Under the pieces are notes generated by a model. It searched no databases. It worked only from the letters and a program-made list of their open reading frames with translations, and had not been told where the DNA came from. The position numbers and the translations under genes were made by a program. Below, piece by piece: positions 18,490 through 28,500 of a stretch of 35,025 nt of DNA. The stretch is from Cyclobacteriaceae bacterium. Lineage in GTDB: Bacteria; Bacteroidota; Bacteroidia; Cytophagales; Cyclobacteriaceae. The stretch spans positions 1 to 35,025 of the forward strand of contig JABFSO010000051.1 of NCBI GenBank assembly GCA_013140555.1, written 5' to 3'. Position 1 is the first letter of the stretch. The number at the start of each line of letters is the position of its first letter.

Positions 18490-20129
18490 TAATCACCAAT
18501 TGGATTTTCCAAAATCACTTGCTTAAAAGAATTGATAGCCGGCTTGTTCGGAAGAGTATATTGTACGTTGACCTTGTAGTCCCCTTTTAACATGATTGGA
18601 AACTGGCTCCAAAGTATTTTCTCTATTCTTGGGCTTGTGATGCCTTTAGCGAGGTATTGATTTGCCGCTTTATATTGAATTTCCAATAAATCATTATTCA
18701 TATAATATGATAAATCATACCAATAGTATTGCTGAAAAGAAGAAAATGAATTCATTGGATCAGTGAGGTTCATTTCGAAATTATCAGGACTTTGGATAAT
18801 TCGTAAACCACTCAAAGGCGGCACGCCTAATTCTGACGGTATTCTATTTGAAATAGTGATTTTACCATCTATTGGATATCCCTCATAAATCAATGGATAT
18901 AATTCTTGGTTATAATATCGATTATCAGAAACATCAGCTATAAAAGAAACTAGCGGTTTATTCTTTGTATAGATGTTTCCATATAGTTCTATTTTATCAA
19001 ATGGTTCATCTATTTCAAAAGATGTCATTAAACTATGCACTCTCCATAAAACCTGTAACACTCTATATGTTTGAGACAATTTTTGAGCGGTAATCTTCTG
19101 ATTAAAAGTGGAATATTTACTAGATCGAATAACGGCCGTAAAAATCGCCTTCTCTTCTAATTCGGTTAAGTTACCTTCTGCCTTCTTCGTTTTGATCTCT
19201 GTATTTGTATTTTCGCCTGCTACCACCAGATTTGTTTTTTGCGCTGTTACGTTTCGATCGATAGAGCCTGAAGCTTGCTTAGGAACATTCAATAATTCAA
19301 AAGCATATACTTGATTGGTTTGCAAATCATTGGGTGTTGCAAATGTTATTAATCCTGCATTGTAAGCGAATCCAAATTCAGATTTCTTACCTGTTGCTGT
19401 TGTAAACCGTCCTACCTGATTCCACTCTGCACCTGGTTCAAATAAATAAGGTTGTCCCTGCTTTAATTTGATATATCCCTCGCGGGTTTCGTCTTTGTAA
19501 TAATTCAATTGCCCGATGACAGGATAGGTATACTCAATATTCGAATGAGGAATGTAGTCTGGGGCTGTGCCGGTGGTAAACGTGGTCTCCAGTTTTTCTG
19601 TCACACGTTTTCCTTCAAACAACACTTGTGTCCATGTACCATTTTTATTTTCCTCAAAACTTACTTCCACAACTCCCTTAATCTCTTTTTTCGGAGGAAG
19701 TACATCGATGGAGTTAAAAGCAACCACATCCTGTGCTTCATTCCATTGCATGGCTCCGGTTATATCTTTTCCCTCACTGGTAAATTTGAATTGTTCTAGT
19801 TTAATCCGGAACGAACGTTGAACGGTTTTTCCGACTTGCTTATCGCTGACATTAAACTCTTTGTTTACTGCCATATTAAACACCGCTTGCGGAGCATTGA
19901 ATACGTTTACTTCTTTTTCTCCTTGCGATGGTGTAATCTGAGAAATCACGCGGATGCCGCTCAACACATTTTGCTGCTTCTGCACTAATTTACATTTATC
20001 ACCAAGTGTTACTTGAAAACTGCAACTGCCCGAAACAAGTCCACCTAAAAATGCTGAACCTTCCCCCCACGGTGCCTTGCATCCAAAATGGATTGGGGAA
20101 TTGTGCTTGTAAGATCGCGGCTGCGCCAA
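18489..20129 (-). CDS. C-terminal part of a frameshifted large exported protein
   Basis: This open frame of 546 codons continues the protein encoded by 19999-23097. It has no believable start: its first possible codon is a TTG within the overlap, and there is no signal peptide. The first 30 or so residues are a wrong-frame reading; from GSAFLGGLVSGSCSFQVTLG on it is the natural continuation of the upstream frame. Removing one G from the six-G run at 20063-20068 joins the two into one 1535-residue protein. The C-terminal part is beta-rich, with no catalytic motif or T9SS tail that I recognise. Its stop overlaps the ATG of the Fn3 gene (TAATG). Whether this piece is translated depends on whether the frameshift is real. 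Confidence 0.7.
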   Translation of the reverse strand: MAQPRSYKHNSPIHFGCKAPWGEGSAFLGGLVSGSCSFQVTLGDKCKLVQKQQNVLSGIRVISQITPSQGEKEVNVFNAPQAVFNMAVNKEFNVSDKQVGKTVQRSFRIKLEQFKFTSEGKDITGAMQWNEAQDVVAFNSIDVLPPKKEIKGVVEVSFEENKNGTWTQVLFEGKRVTEKLETTFTTGTAPDYIPHSNIEYTYPVIGQLNYYKDETREGYIKLKQGQPYLFEPGAEWNQVGRFTTATGKKSEFGFAYNAGLITFATPNDLQTNQVYAFELLNVPKQASGSIDRNVTAQKTNLVVAGENTNTEIKTKKAEGNLTELEEKAIFTAVIRSSKYSTFNQKITAQKLSQTYRVLQVLWRVHSLMTSFEIDEPFDKIELYGNIYTKNKPLVSFIADVSDNRYYNQELYPLIYEGYPIDGKITISNRIPSELGVPPLSGLRIIQSPDNFEMNLTDPMNSFSSFQQYYWYDLSYYMNNDLLEIQYKAANQYLAKGITSPRIEKILWSQFPIMLKGDYKVNVQYTLPNKPAINSFKQVILENPIGD

Positions 20130-23097
20130 TACTTAAAATCTCAAAATCACCGCTCACTAAAAATAAGTCTACATGAATTCCAACGGAGCCTTCGAAGTAT
20201 GCATACACCTGTCCATTCGCATACCACCCATTCACACCAATCCGATCGCTACTGCCCTCGCATCGCACATCGCCATAATTTTTTAGCATGATGTCGAAGC
20301 CCATTCCTGCTTCAAAGCGTGCGTAGAAAATCAAAAAGTTAAGATTACCGGTGTTGAAACTAAATGAAGATCCAAAAGCAAAGCCACCACCAGTGCCAAT
20401 TTCATTTAGGTCTTTCATGTAGTTGAAATCGCGGCCGCCCAAAATGCGAGAAACTGCTTCCGGTGGCGGTGGGCTACCGAGTATTTTTGTGCCCACCATA
20501 AAATAAGCATCGGCTTGTGCACGAATCGATCCGACTCCAAAGCCCAAGTTGAATCGATTGTCAGGCGTGCCAATGTAAACATACCAGTCGCTTGGCGCAA
20601 AGTGGAGTACAGCTTCTCCACCACCTTTAATTAAACCCGAAGCCACATCGATGCCCACATTGAAATTTGCATGCAGCACACTGTTTTCAAAATCATAGCT
20701 AATAAAGACCCGCGCAGAGATGGCACCTCGCTTAATCACCCCAGGCCCTATGATACCATGAATCTCATTGATGAGTTGCGTATCGGCTGTTTGTGAATCC
20801 AACAGATCTTTGTTTTCTGAAGTGATGCCTTTCTTTTTCAATACTGCTAACATCTTTCCAGTCGAGGCCTGTATGTTACCCAGTACATTTTCCATACCTG
20901 CTGTAGCTATAAATGCATTTCCCATAAATGACATATATCTAACTCCACCTGCTGGGAAAAATGAAATTTCGAATGTAGCATCAGCATTAAATGCCTCTTC
21001 TGTTGGTGATGAACTAATCGCAACCGATGCTTTTAATCCTAAGCCTGCATTTTCAGAAGGAACATAAATTATTCCGGAAGCTGTCTTTCCTAATTCGCTG
21101 CCTCCTGCATTGTCCATCTTCATACCAAAGTAGGCGCCTCCACCAAAGCCGCTAATAGCTACACCCGGAAATATGGGAAGACCTGGTTTAAAATCTGCCA
21201 TCGCATCTGCATACCAATAGCGCATGCCCTTTACATTACCAAATATGGCAGAGGCTTTAACCTTAATCATGGAAGCAAAGTCGGCATCCACTATTCCGTT
21301 GAAGCCATCGCCATATGCTTTGTCATTGCGATAGAATACCAACCGACCTTTAAATTTAAATGCACCACCGTTAATGTCAACCGCAATATCTCTAACATCA
21401 ATACTTTTAAATCGCCAATTTTGGATTCCAGATTCGGTACCCATATTTCCTACGATTGTTAAACCTGCATCGGCAGCAAAAGCCCCATTTTTTTCTCCTA
21501 CCAAGTTCAACTTCAGATTGAATTCTAGACCTAGCTCTTTATCGGTGATATTTCGAAGTCCGATTTTATTTATACTTACCGGAAAACCAGCCATGGTCTG
21601 TTGCAATGCCTCCGATCCAAATGAGAAGGTGCCAACTTGTATAAATGGTTTTACAGATTGAATGCGTAAATTTTCAAATCGAATATCTGCCAATTCCAGT
21701 CCTTGACCACCATCACTTAGTTTTGCTTTGACGTTCATGCGTCCGTGCAAATTTGCCTTTGGCAAAAAGGTTCCGTTTAGCACACGAACTTCCAGCGATG
21801 ATCCGCGATAGATATCCACTTTGGCTGCCTGAAACATTGGGAAACTCATGTCGCTTTTAGCAACCACATTGAAAAGATAATTATCATCACCATTGATGAT
21901 TGCCTTATAATCAAATGATTTTTGTTCTCCTGAAATAGGAATGACTATTCCACCATTGAATCCGGCTTGAACGAGTTGATTGGCTTGCAATTCAATTCCC
22001 AACGAATCCAGTGAAAATGCCCAGCCACTCATATCACCTTTATCAAGTGCAATCAAATTCTTTCCTTCAAACAAGCCCGACACGCCTTGTTGATCGATGA
22101 TCATGTTGTAGGCCGAAAGTGAAGTACGGTTGTTGTCTTTCGTTTTAAATTGCTGTGGCAATCTCACGGAGAGTTGTCGCACATAAAATCCCCGCCATAA
22201 ATTTTGGTTGTCCGGCAGCATTTGCGTGCTCGTATATCCGTTTGGGAAAACGACTGCAGGTGAATTGCGCAAATCGCTGAAATCAAATACAGCCTGATCT
22301 ACAGTAAATCCAAATCCCGTAAGCCCCTTCACCTGAAAATTAGGTAAACTTACATGTACTAATAAATCATTCCAGTTACTAATGATTGATTGAAAGGAAG
22401 TTGTTACACGTCCTTCAGGTTGAACGGTGCCATTTAAATTTTCCGGAAGCAGCAGATCACGTGAAAAAACAACACTGGCATCTAATCCTATTTCCTTGAA
22501 ACCATCGCAGTCTATTTTTGCATAGGTGCCACCTAACTGCTCCTTTGATCCGCCCTTGATAATTAACTGAATTTTATCTCCACTAAAGTTAATTCCGTAG
22601 TCACCTATTAATTGAAGGGTGGCGTCACCAATTATTCCACCTTGATTTGAAAGTTTGATTCCTGTCGCCATGAAAGTAAGCTCTTTTCCATTTTGAGGAA
22701 TTTCAATCTGCATCACCACATCCAACTCAGCATAGAGTGGCTTGAGTCGGACTGCATATATTGCCACATCGTAATTGACACCCGCAATGGTCTTACTGAT
22801 TCCAACCGGAAGACTAAATTTAGAATTGGCATCAATTGTCTTTATGAAATTTTGTGCACTTCTAACTTGTTTAAGAATAGATCTTGCAAATTCAATCTTC
22901 TGAATTATGGAGTCATTTTGATCTATTTCCGTCAATAGACCTTCCTCCAAAAAATCAGGAATGGCATTAGATGAAGTAATTCCGGAAGACAGTACCGAGT
23001 CTAATCGGGCTTTTACATTTAAACTATCGCGTACGTCAAGGCCAAATGCGGAAGCACTCCATAAAAAAATCCCGAATAGAATAAAAAGTCTTTTCAT
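19999..23097 (-). CDS. N-terminal part of a frameshifted large exported protein
   Basis: A 1032-residue frame starting at the ATG at 23097, directly before the signal peptide MKRLFILFGIFLWSASAFG. A GTG seven codons upstream also keeps the frame open but would spoil the signal peptide. The body is beta-rich, with repeated amphipathic strands and Gly-rich segments (GGGAYFGM, GGGFAFGSSFSF); no enzyme motif is seen and I cannot name a family. The last roughly 20 residues (RFSIFRWTCFG onward) are the wrong-frame tail after the six-G run, ending at a TGA at 19999. The intact product would be about 1535 residues. It follows the helical-repeat gene by 37 bases. A large periplasmic or surface scaffold of the same system is the likeliest reading, by context only. 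Confidence 0.75.
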   Translation of the reverse strand: MKRLFILFGIFLWSASAFGLDVRDSLNVKARLDSVLSSGITSSNAIPDFLEEGLLTEIDQNDSIIQKIEFARSILKQVRSAQNFIKTIDANSKFSLPVGISKTIAGVNYDVAIYAVRLKPLYAELDVVMQIEIPQNGKELTFMATGIKLSNQGGIIGDATLQLIGDYGINFSGDKIQLIIKGGSKEQLGGTYAKIDCDGFKEIGLDASVVFSRDLLLPENLNGTVQPEGRVTTSFQSIISNWNDLLVHVSLPNFQVKGLTGFGFTVDQAVFDFSDLRNSPAVVFPNGYTSTQMLPDNQNLWRGFYVRQLSVRLPQQFKTKDNNRTSLSAYNMIIDQQGVSGLFEGKNLIALDKGDMSGWAFSLDSLGIELQANQLVQAGFNGGIVIPISGEQKSFDYKAIINGDDNYLFNVVAKSDMSFPMFQAAKVDIYRGSSLEVRVLNGTFLPKANLHGRMNVKAKLSDGGQGLELADIRFENLRIQSVKPFIQVGTFSFGSEALQQTMAGFPVSINKIGLRNITDKELGLEFNLKLNLVGEKNGAFAADAGLTIVGNMGTESGIQNWRFKSIDVRDIAVDINGGAFKFKGRLVFYRNDKAYGDGFNGIVDADFASMIKVKASAIFGNVKGMRYWYADAMADFKPGLPIFPGVAISGFGGGAYFGMKMDNAGGSELGKTASGIIYVPSENAGLGLKASVAISSSPTEEAFNADATFEISFFPAGGVRYMSFMGNAFIATAGMENVLGNIQASTGKMLAVLKKKGITSENKDLLDSQTADTQLINEIHGIIGPGVIKRGAISARVFISYDFENSVLHANFNVGIDVASGLIKGGGEAVLHFAPSDWYVYIGTPDNRFNLGFGVGSIRAQADAYFMVGTKILGSPPPPEAVSRILGGRDFNYMKDLNEIGTGGGFAFGSSFSFNTGNLNFLIFYARFEAGMGFDIMLKNYGDVRCEGSSDRIGVNGWYANGQVYAYFEGSVGIHVDLFLVSGDFEILSIGAAAILQAQFPNPFWMQGTVGGRFSIFRWTCFGQLQFSSNTW
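20063..20068 (-). other. Probable frameshift site (six-G homopolymer)
   Basis: The two frames overlap by 131 bases around this C6 run (G6 on the coding strand). Deleting one G gives the join GTVGEGSAFLGG, which flows into GLVSGSCSFQ. This could be a sequencing error, a recent inactivating mutation or a slippage switch. Confidence 0.65.
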
Positions 23098-23134
23098 ATC
23101 ACAACTCAAATACGGCACAACAGACTATTATTTG

Positions 23135-24049
23135 TTAATAGGTATCTCTTAAAATCGAATAGTTCTTATTGTTCTTAAACCAATTTCTTACTTGTTGCAA
23201 GGCTGCCGTGTAATCGGTTGTCTCGATATCCCCGCTTGCGTTCTGTTTTAGAGGATAATTCTCAATAACCGCAGCGAGCATTTCCATTATGCGATACGCA
23301 CAGGGAATTCGCTCTGCGCTATCAGAGTTCGGGGACTCACAATTCTTTGCATCACTATAGATAGCTTCCACTAAAAATGCGATGGCTTCAGGTCTTCGCG
23401 TAAAAATCAAATCAGGAAAAATCTCATACACTACTGCATCTGTTAGTGGCATACGTTTCACTCGATTGAGTACGTCTGTCATGGCTTGTTCATCATTCAT
23501 TCGCGCAAGCGCCAGCATGGCGGTCCAGCGATCTTTTCTCCCCAGACTTTGATCTTGCGACAAATTGTATAAGTCATTTTTCGATGTTTGGATTTCGAGA
23601 TAACCCATCAATCGAATCAGTGTATTTAGGTGCGCTTGTTTTCGTTTAAAAAGTGAGTAGAGTGTATCCAGATTAGCCTTACTAAAGTCGTTTTTCTTAA
23701 ATTCGGTGAGGTATAAAAGTGCAGCACCCACGTTGCCATTGTCTTTATCTTTGGCTGATATTACTATTTGATCCACAGCTTTCGTACGTACTGAACTCAC
23801 CTTCGCTTGAGTGCCAACATATCTTGATAAAGATGCGGCTCGCTGTCTTATGATAGTAATGGAGTCACTTAAATATTTGTTCAATTCTTTTAAGGCGTTG
23901 AAAGCATTTTCCGGTTTGGAAATCTCAGCCGGAATTGAAGGATATTTTCCGGTGCGCACTTGATTAAAATAACTTTCCAGTTTGGATTGCTGGGCATAAA
24001 CTCCACATGCACTCATCACACAAACCGTAAACACTAGAAAACGCAGCAT
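23135..24049 (-). CDS. Secreted helical-repeat (HEAT-like) protein
   Basis: A 304-residue protein with signal peptide LRFLVFTVCVMSACGVYAQ. The cysteine is not clearly a lipobox, and cleavage after AQ looks more likely. The mature part is almost wholly helical, with two-helix units such as KDRWTAMLALARMNDEQAM and EAIAFLVEAI, which resembles HEAT-type repeats. Two cysteines in the late part (NCES and PCAY) could form a disulphide. It is the first gene of the long minus-strand train and has a good -7 element (24069-24076) in front, so it probably opens the operon. A protein-binding role in the periplasm is inferred from the fold type. Confidence 0.75.
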   Translation of the reverse strand: MLRFLVFTVCVMSACGVYAQQSKLESYFNQVRTGKYPSIPAEISKPENAFNALKELNKYLSDSITIIRQRAASLSRYVGTQAKVSSVRTKAVDQIVISAKDKDNGNVGAALLYLTEFKKNDFSKANLDTLYSLFKRKQAHLNTLIRLMGYLEIQTSKNDLYNLSQDQSLGRKDRWTAMLALARMNDEQAMTDVLNRVKRMPLTDAVVYEIFPDLIFTRRPEAIAFLVEAIYSDAKNCESPNSDSAERIPCAYRIMEMLAAVIENYPLKQNASGDIETTDYTAALQQVRNWFKNNKNYSILRDTY

Positions 24050-24068
24050 ATAAATTATCTAAGCCTAC

Positions 24069-24076
24069 CAAATATA
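24069..24076 (-). promoter_or_regulatory. Candidate -7 promoter element for the gene train
   Basis: On the minus strand this reads TATATTTG, a perfect match to the Bacteroidota -7 pattern TAnnTTTG, about 20 bases before the ATG at 24049. No clear -33 TTTG was found at the usual distance. Confidence 0.5.
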
Positions 24077-24156
24077 TTGAAAAATCACATAAAATATCTA
24101 CGAACATGGAGAACGTGGTCTAGGGAAGATGTTCACCAGCAGGACGAACTTTTCAT

Positions 24157-24176
24157 TTCAATCGAAACCGATTGAA
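24157..24176. repeat. Perfect 8-base inverted repeat in the intergenic region
   Basis: TTCAATCG, a four-base spacer AAAC, then CGATTGAA. It lies upstream of the candidate promoter and downstream of the susD terminator. It could be an operator or a small hairpin; no T-run follows it. Confidence 0.45.
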
Positions 24177-24195
24177 TAGTAGGTGAAACAAAGAC

Positions 24196-24226
24196 AAAAA
24201 AAAGAGGCACCATTTAGATGCCTCTT
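24196..24226 (-). terminator. Rho-independent terminator after susD
   Basis: On the minus strand the stem AAGAGGCA pairs with TGCCTCTT across a nine-base loop and is followed directly by eight T residues. It begins about 20 bases after the susD stop codon, so it ends the susCD transcript. Confidence 0.9.
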
Positions 24227-24247
24227 AATGTCAAATCAAGAAACGAC

Positions 24248-25543
24248 TTAACTTGCCGGATCAGCCGGAGTATTTGGGTTGTTGTCTCTTTCTGAAAAAG
24301 GATATGGAAGGAAGTCACGGCCTCTTTCACTTGCAGGTCTTCCAAATCTTCTGCTGTCTTCCAGACGCATACCTGTAAGGTAAAGTTCAATGCAACGTTG
24401 CTTATAGATTTCAGTAAGAATATCTGCTTTAATGTTTGCCCCACTATAGGCAGGTAGATTTGCTCCGATTCCCCATGCATCTCCAACTGCTGTTTTTTGC
24501 AGAATTTTATTCAATTCTATCGTTGCATTTGCCAAATCATCTTTCCTCGCGTATGCTTCCGCTTTAATAAGCGTTACTTCACCACCTCGATAAATAGGCA
24601 AATCGCTATTATTTGCTGTAAAAAAACTAGCTCTTGCTAAATTGACCGCACCTGTTCCACCCGAAGGATTAATATAGAATGCTATTCGGCCGTCATTGGT
24701 AGGTGTCTGTAATGCCAATGGCAGACTAAACTTATTGTCAAGAGGTTCACACACATTTCTATTTGAAAAACTAGTTTCAAATAAGGCATTACGTGTCAGA
24801 TCATCGTGAGTAAACTTAGACTTAACGGATACGGCAAGATTAACAAGGTTAGCAGCAGCCAGGGCTTTGTCATAATTTCCAGCCATCAGTGCATATCGCG
24901 CAATAAGCGCATTGATTGTGTTTGCGTAATCAATTCCACTTACAATTCTCGATGTAAAAGCTGTGGAGATTGGCGCTTTTGCTAATTCAACAGACGCTGC
25001 TTCTAATATGGCAATCGCTTCATTCAAGACTTCCGTACGTGTAAGAAAAGGAGCCGCTGCTTGAGTTTTGGTTGGCGCCTTTTCCCAGAAAAGTGCAAGG
25101 TTTCCCAATGCCATCGCTTTAAAAATTGCTGCATGTGCCTGCAATGCTCCTTTCGTTCCCTGGTCAGATACAATTCCCAAATTGTTCAAAATCAAATCCG
25201 CATTTGATTTTATCAAATTGCATTGATTCCAAAGATTTGAGATCACGCCATTGTTACCGATAACACTCGCGCCACCCTGCATTAAATTTTGCTCATCTGT
25301 ATTACCTGCATTCAATACTACCAGCTCTTTTGATAATAAGCCACCAGTAGTTGGCAAAGTATAATTAGGTGATACTCTTGAAATGGAATACTTGTATTGC
25401 AATCCATTAGCTAGAGTGATTAAGCCAGTGACATCATTTACTACTTGTGTTTGACTGGCAGCACTTGGATTAAGGTATTCTTGATTGCACGAAGCAAACA
25501 TAAACACCCCGATCAGAAATAATATTGAAAATGACTTTTTCAT
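24248..25543 (-). CDS. SusD/RagB-family nutrient-binding outer-membrane lipoprotein
   Basis: A 431-residue lipoprotein: the signal peptide ends in a lipobox MFASC (Cys 19), followed by NQEYLNPSAASQ. The helical TPR-like core and the C-terminal signature (RGGEVTLIKAEAYAR, then IYKQRCIELYLTGMRLEDSRRFG) are classic SusD/RagB. It is at the short end of the family (usually 450-600 residues). SusD caps the SusC barrel at the cell surface and passes ligand into it. It lies 18 bases downstream of susC, in the same operon, with its own strong terminator. No glycoside hydrolase or sulfatase is near, so the substrate cannot be told. Confidence 0.93.
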   Translation of the reverse strand: MKKSFSILFLIGVFMFASCNQEYLNPSAASQTQVVNDVTGLITLANGLQYKYSISRVSPNYTLPTTGGLLSKELVVLNAGNTDEQNLMQGGASVIGNNGVISNLWNQCNLIKSNADLILNNLGIVSDQGTKGALQAHAAIFKAMALGNLALFWEKAPTKTQAAAPFLTRTEVLNEAIAILEAASVELAKAPISTAFTSRIVSGIDYANTINALIARYALMAGNYDKALAAANLVNLAVSVKSKFTHDDLTRNALFETSFSNRNVCEPLDNKFSLPLALQTPTNDGRIAFYINPSGGTGAVNLARASFFTANNSDLPIYRGGEVTLIKAEAYARKDDLANATIELNKILQKTAVGDAWGIGANLPAYSGANIKADILTEIYKQRCIELYLTGMRLEDSRRFGRPASERGRDFLPYPFSERDNNPNTPADPAS

Positions 25544-25561
25544 AGCTATTGTAATTGGGTG

Positions 25562-28500
25562 TTAAAATGTAAATGTTAACTGCATTTTGTACGAACGTGG
25601 AATAGGTACGTTACCAAAATCTACTCCTCTAATCCGATCGCTGTTTCCGCCCGCATTAGTTTCGGGGTCATAACCGTTGTAGCTATCCCATGAAATAAGG
25701 TTTCGTCCGGAAAATCCAATGTTAATATTTTCAATTCCTTTAACTGGGCTCTTTAAGCTGTACGATAGTCCTATTTCGCGAAGTTTAACAAATGAACCAT
25801 TATCTACACGCCACTCTTCAATTGGACCAATCGCGAATGTATAACCGCGCACGATTTCACCTTTCATTTCCTTTTCCGCAATAGGGCCAATCCCTACATT
25901 TTCTCTGGTTCTTTTATCCGCATTAAAGACACTCACCCCCTGTACAAAATCCAGCAAGAAATTAAAGCTAAGATTTTTGTAGCTTAGATTACTTACAATA
26001 GATCCGGTCCAGTCAGGATTGGGGTTACCAATGATCGTTCGAACACTGGACGTTCCAGCAATCACAGGTTGACCACTGCCATCTCTTACAGAAGTGTAAG
26101 TAAGAGGAGTGGCAGAATTTTGTATACCTCTTTCAGATTGTAAAAAACCTTGTGGTGTTAACAAGGGGTTTCCATTCGCATCTTTTGCAATGGTTGTACC
26201 ATAAAATACACTGGCCGGTGCGCCTTCTATCAAATAAACTGGTGCACCAGCAGAATTGGAAATTGAAATTGTAGGGCTTCCTAACTTGGTTACTTTATTT
26301 CTGTTTTGGTTAAAAATAAATGTTACATCCCAAGATAGATTTTGTGTCTTTACAGGATTGATGTTCAATGATATTTCCATTCCATTGTTCTCCATTGTAC
26401 CTACATTGTTCACAATATTGAGTCCGCCTTCAGATGAAGCTAACCCTCTGCTCACTACTAAATCAGAAATACTTTGATTATAGAAAGTTGCTCCTAAACT
26501 GATCCGGTTGCGCCATAAGGAAATATCAGCACCGAATTCATATTCAGTCATGCGTTCTGGTTTTACATTTGGATTAGCAAGCTGAGAGCCTGGTACAATT
26601 GTATTCTTACCTAGAAATCCGACAGGAGAGAATTGCCAGAATCTCGAAAATGGATCTAGTCCAACTAAGTTTCCAGATTGTCCCCATGAGGTTCTCAATT
26701 TAAGCGAGTTGATAATATCATTGGTTAACTTGTTCTTCCAAAACTCCATATCTGAGATTACAAAACTTCCACTCACTTTTGGATACGTTTGAGTTCTTTG
26801 ACTTTCTGAGAAAATGGAAGATTGATCTCTTCGTACAGCAGCGGTTACAAACGCATAATTTTTATAACCCAAAGTTGCCTGAACAAAATATCCACTCACG
26901 CTATATTGAGGAAGTCCGTAGCCGGACGTTACCGTGGTGCTGGTTGCGCCACTGACCGTTTCAATAAAAGGCGCTAAACCTTCGCCACTAGATCGCTGAA
27001 TCTCTACTCGTTGATATTGATAATTGGTACCGGCTACAGCATTTAGTTTAAGATCTTTTGTTAATTGACGTTCGTACGAAATATTTAAATCTGTATTGAA
27101 CTGCAACACGGAGTTACTGGCATTGGCAGCATATCCAGTTGGGTAACGTTCCAATGGCAAACCAGCAACTGCTTGATATGGATAAGGCTTTATGAGGCTT
27201 TTCCCGTTTTGAGTATATGAATCAACACCAATGACCCAATCAATACCAAGACCTTTAATAGGTGTAAGATTTAATTGCAGGTCATTAATTGTCCGGTTGA
27301 TAGATTGTGTAAAATTCATGTCTTCAATAGTAGAGAGGGGGTTTACCCTCGTAGGCTCTACTGCCAACAATTTTCCGGCACCATCCCGTTGATTAATGTT
27401 ATAGATATTGTTTGTTATGTTAACGGAGTTAATCGGGCTATAGAAAACATTTCCATTTGCTTTTTCATTTGAAAACGAATTAGCATACGAAAGCCCCACA
27501 CTCAATTTAGCCCAATCGGCTAATCGCTGCTCGATTCTGACACGCAAATTATAGCGCGTAAAATCTGTACCCTTTATGATCCCTTCGTTTTTTGTATACG
27601 ATAAAGATGTAAAATATTGTGTCTTGTCACTTCCACCGTTTATAGATAAATTATTATCCGTGCCATAACCTTTTTGAAAAATCTGATCCTGATAATCATA
27701 GCGAGTTACATCAACTAAATTGGTTCTTAAATTACTAACCACTCCATCCCGAGTAACGGCCGTAAAGGTTTCTCCTGGCTGGGGAACATAGCCGGCTAAT
27801 TGCGTATTTGATAACGCGGCTATTGGATGCAAACGCAAAGACGAAAACCCAAATTGCTTACCATAAGTAGTTATTGGTACTTTCTTTCGCAGTTCATTCA
27901 TTGTTACACTTGTTGTGAATGATATGCGGGGAGCTCCTTGCTTTCCCTTTTTAGTGGTGATTAATACCACACCATTAGATGCACGCGATCCATAGATAGC
28001 AGCCGCTGCCGCACCACTAATTACACTTATCGTTTCGATATCAGCGGGGTTGATATCAGTCATACGATTGCTACCCAACGTGGCTTCGCCTGCCTGGTTA
28101 GTAAGGGCAGTTTGAGAGACGTTAGAAGTTGCATTGCTTATAATTACTCCATCTATTACATATAAAGGATCTGAAGGACCAGAAAGCGACTTCACACCAC
28201 GCAAACGGATGGTCATTCCTCCACCTGGATCTCCTGAATTTTGAGTGATTTGTGCTCCCGGCACTTTACCTTGTAGTGAACTGAATAAATCACTGCTTCC
28301 AGATTTCTCGAGCATTGAAGAGTTAACCGTTGAAATATTATTACCTAATTCTCTTTTAGCTTGCTTGAGAGTAGATCCCGTTACAACCACTTCATCCAAT
28401 GCTTGAAAATCCGGTTGCAGTGGAATTGATAAGGGTGCTGTTGAACCATTGGAAACATTTACATCAATGGTGGTAGATGTATACCCAACAAAGCTTACAG

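Noticed and set aside
23098-23118. Longer start (GTG at 23118) for the frameshifted exported protein
   Set aside because: The ATG at 23097 gives a clean signal peptide; the extension would put a cysteine-containing stretch in front of it.
24214-24486. 90-codon minus-strand frame overlapping the end of susD
   Set aside because: It lies in another frame of a clear SusD gene and runs through the terminator hairpin.
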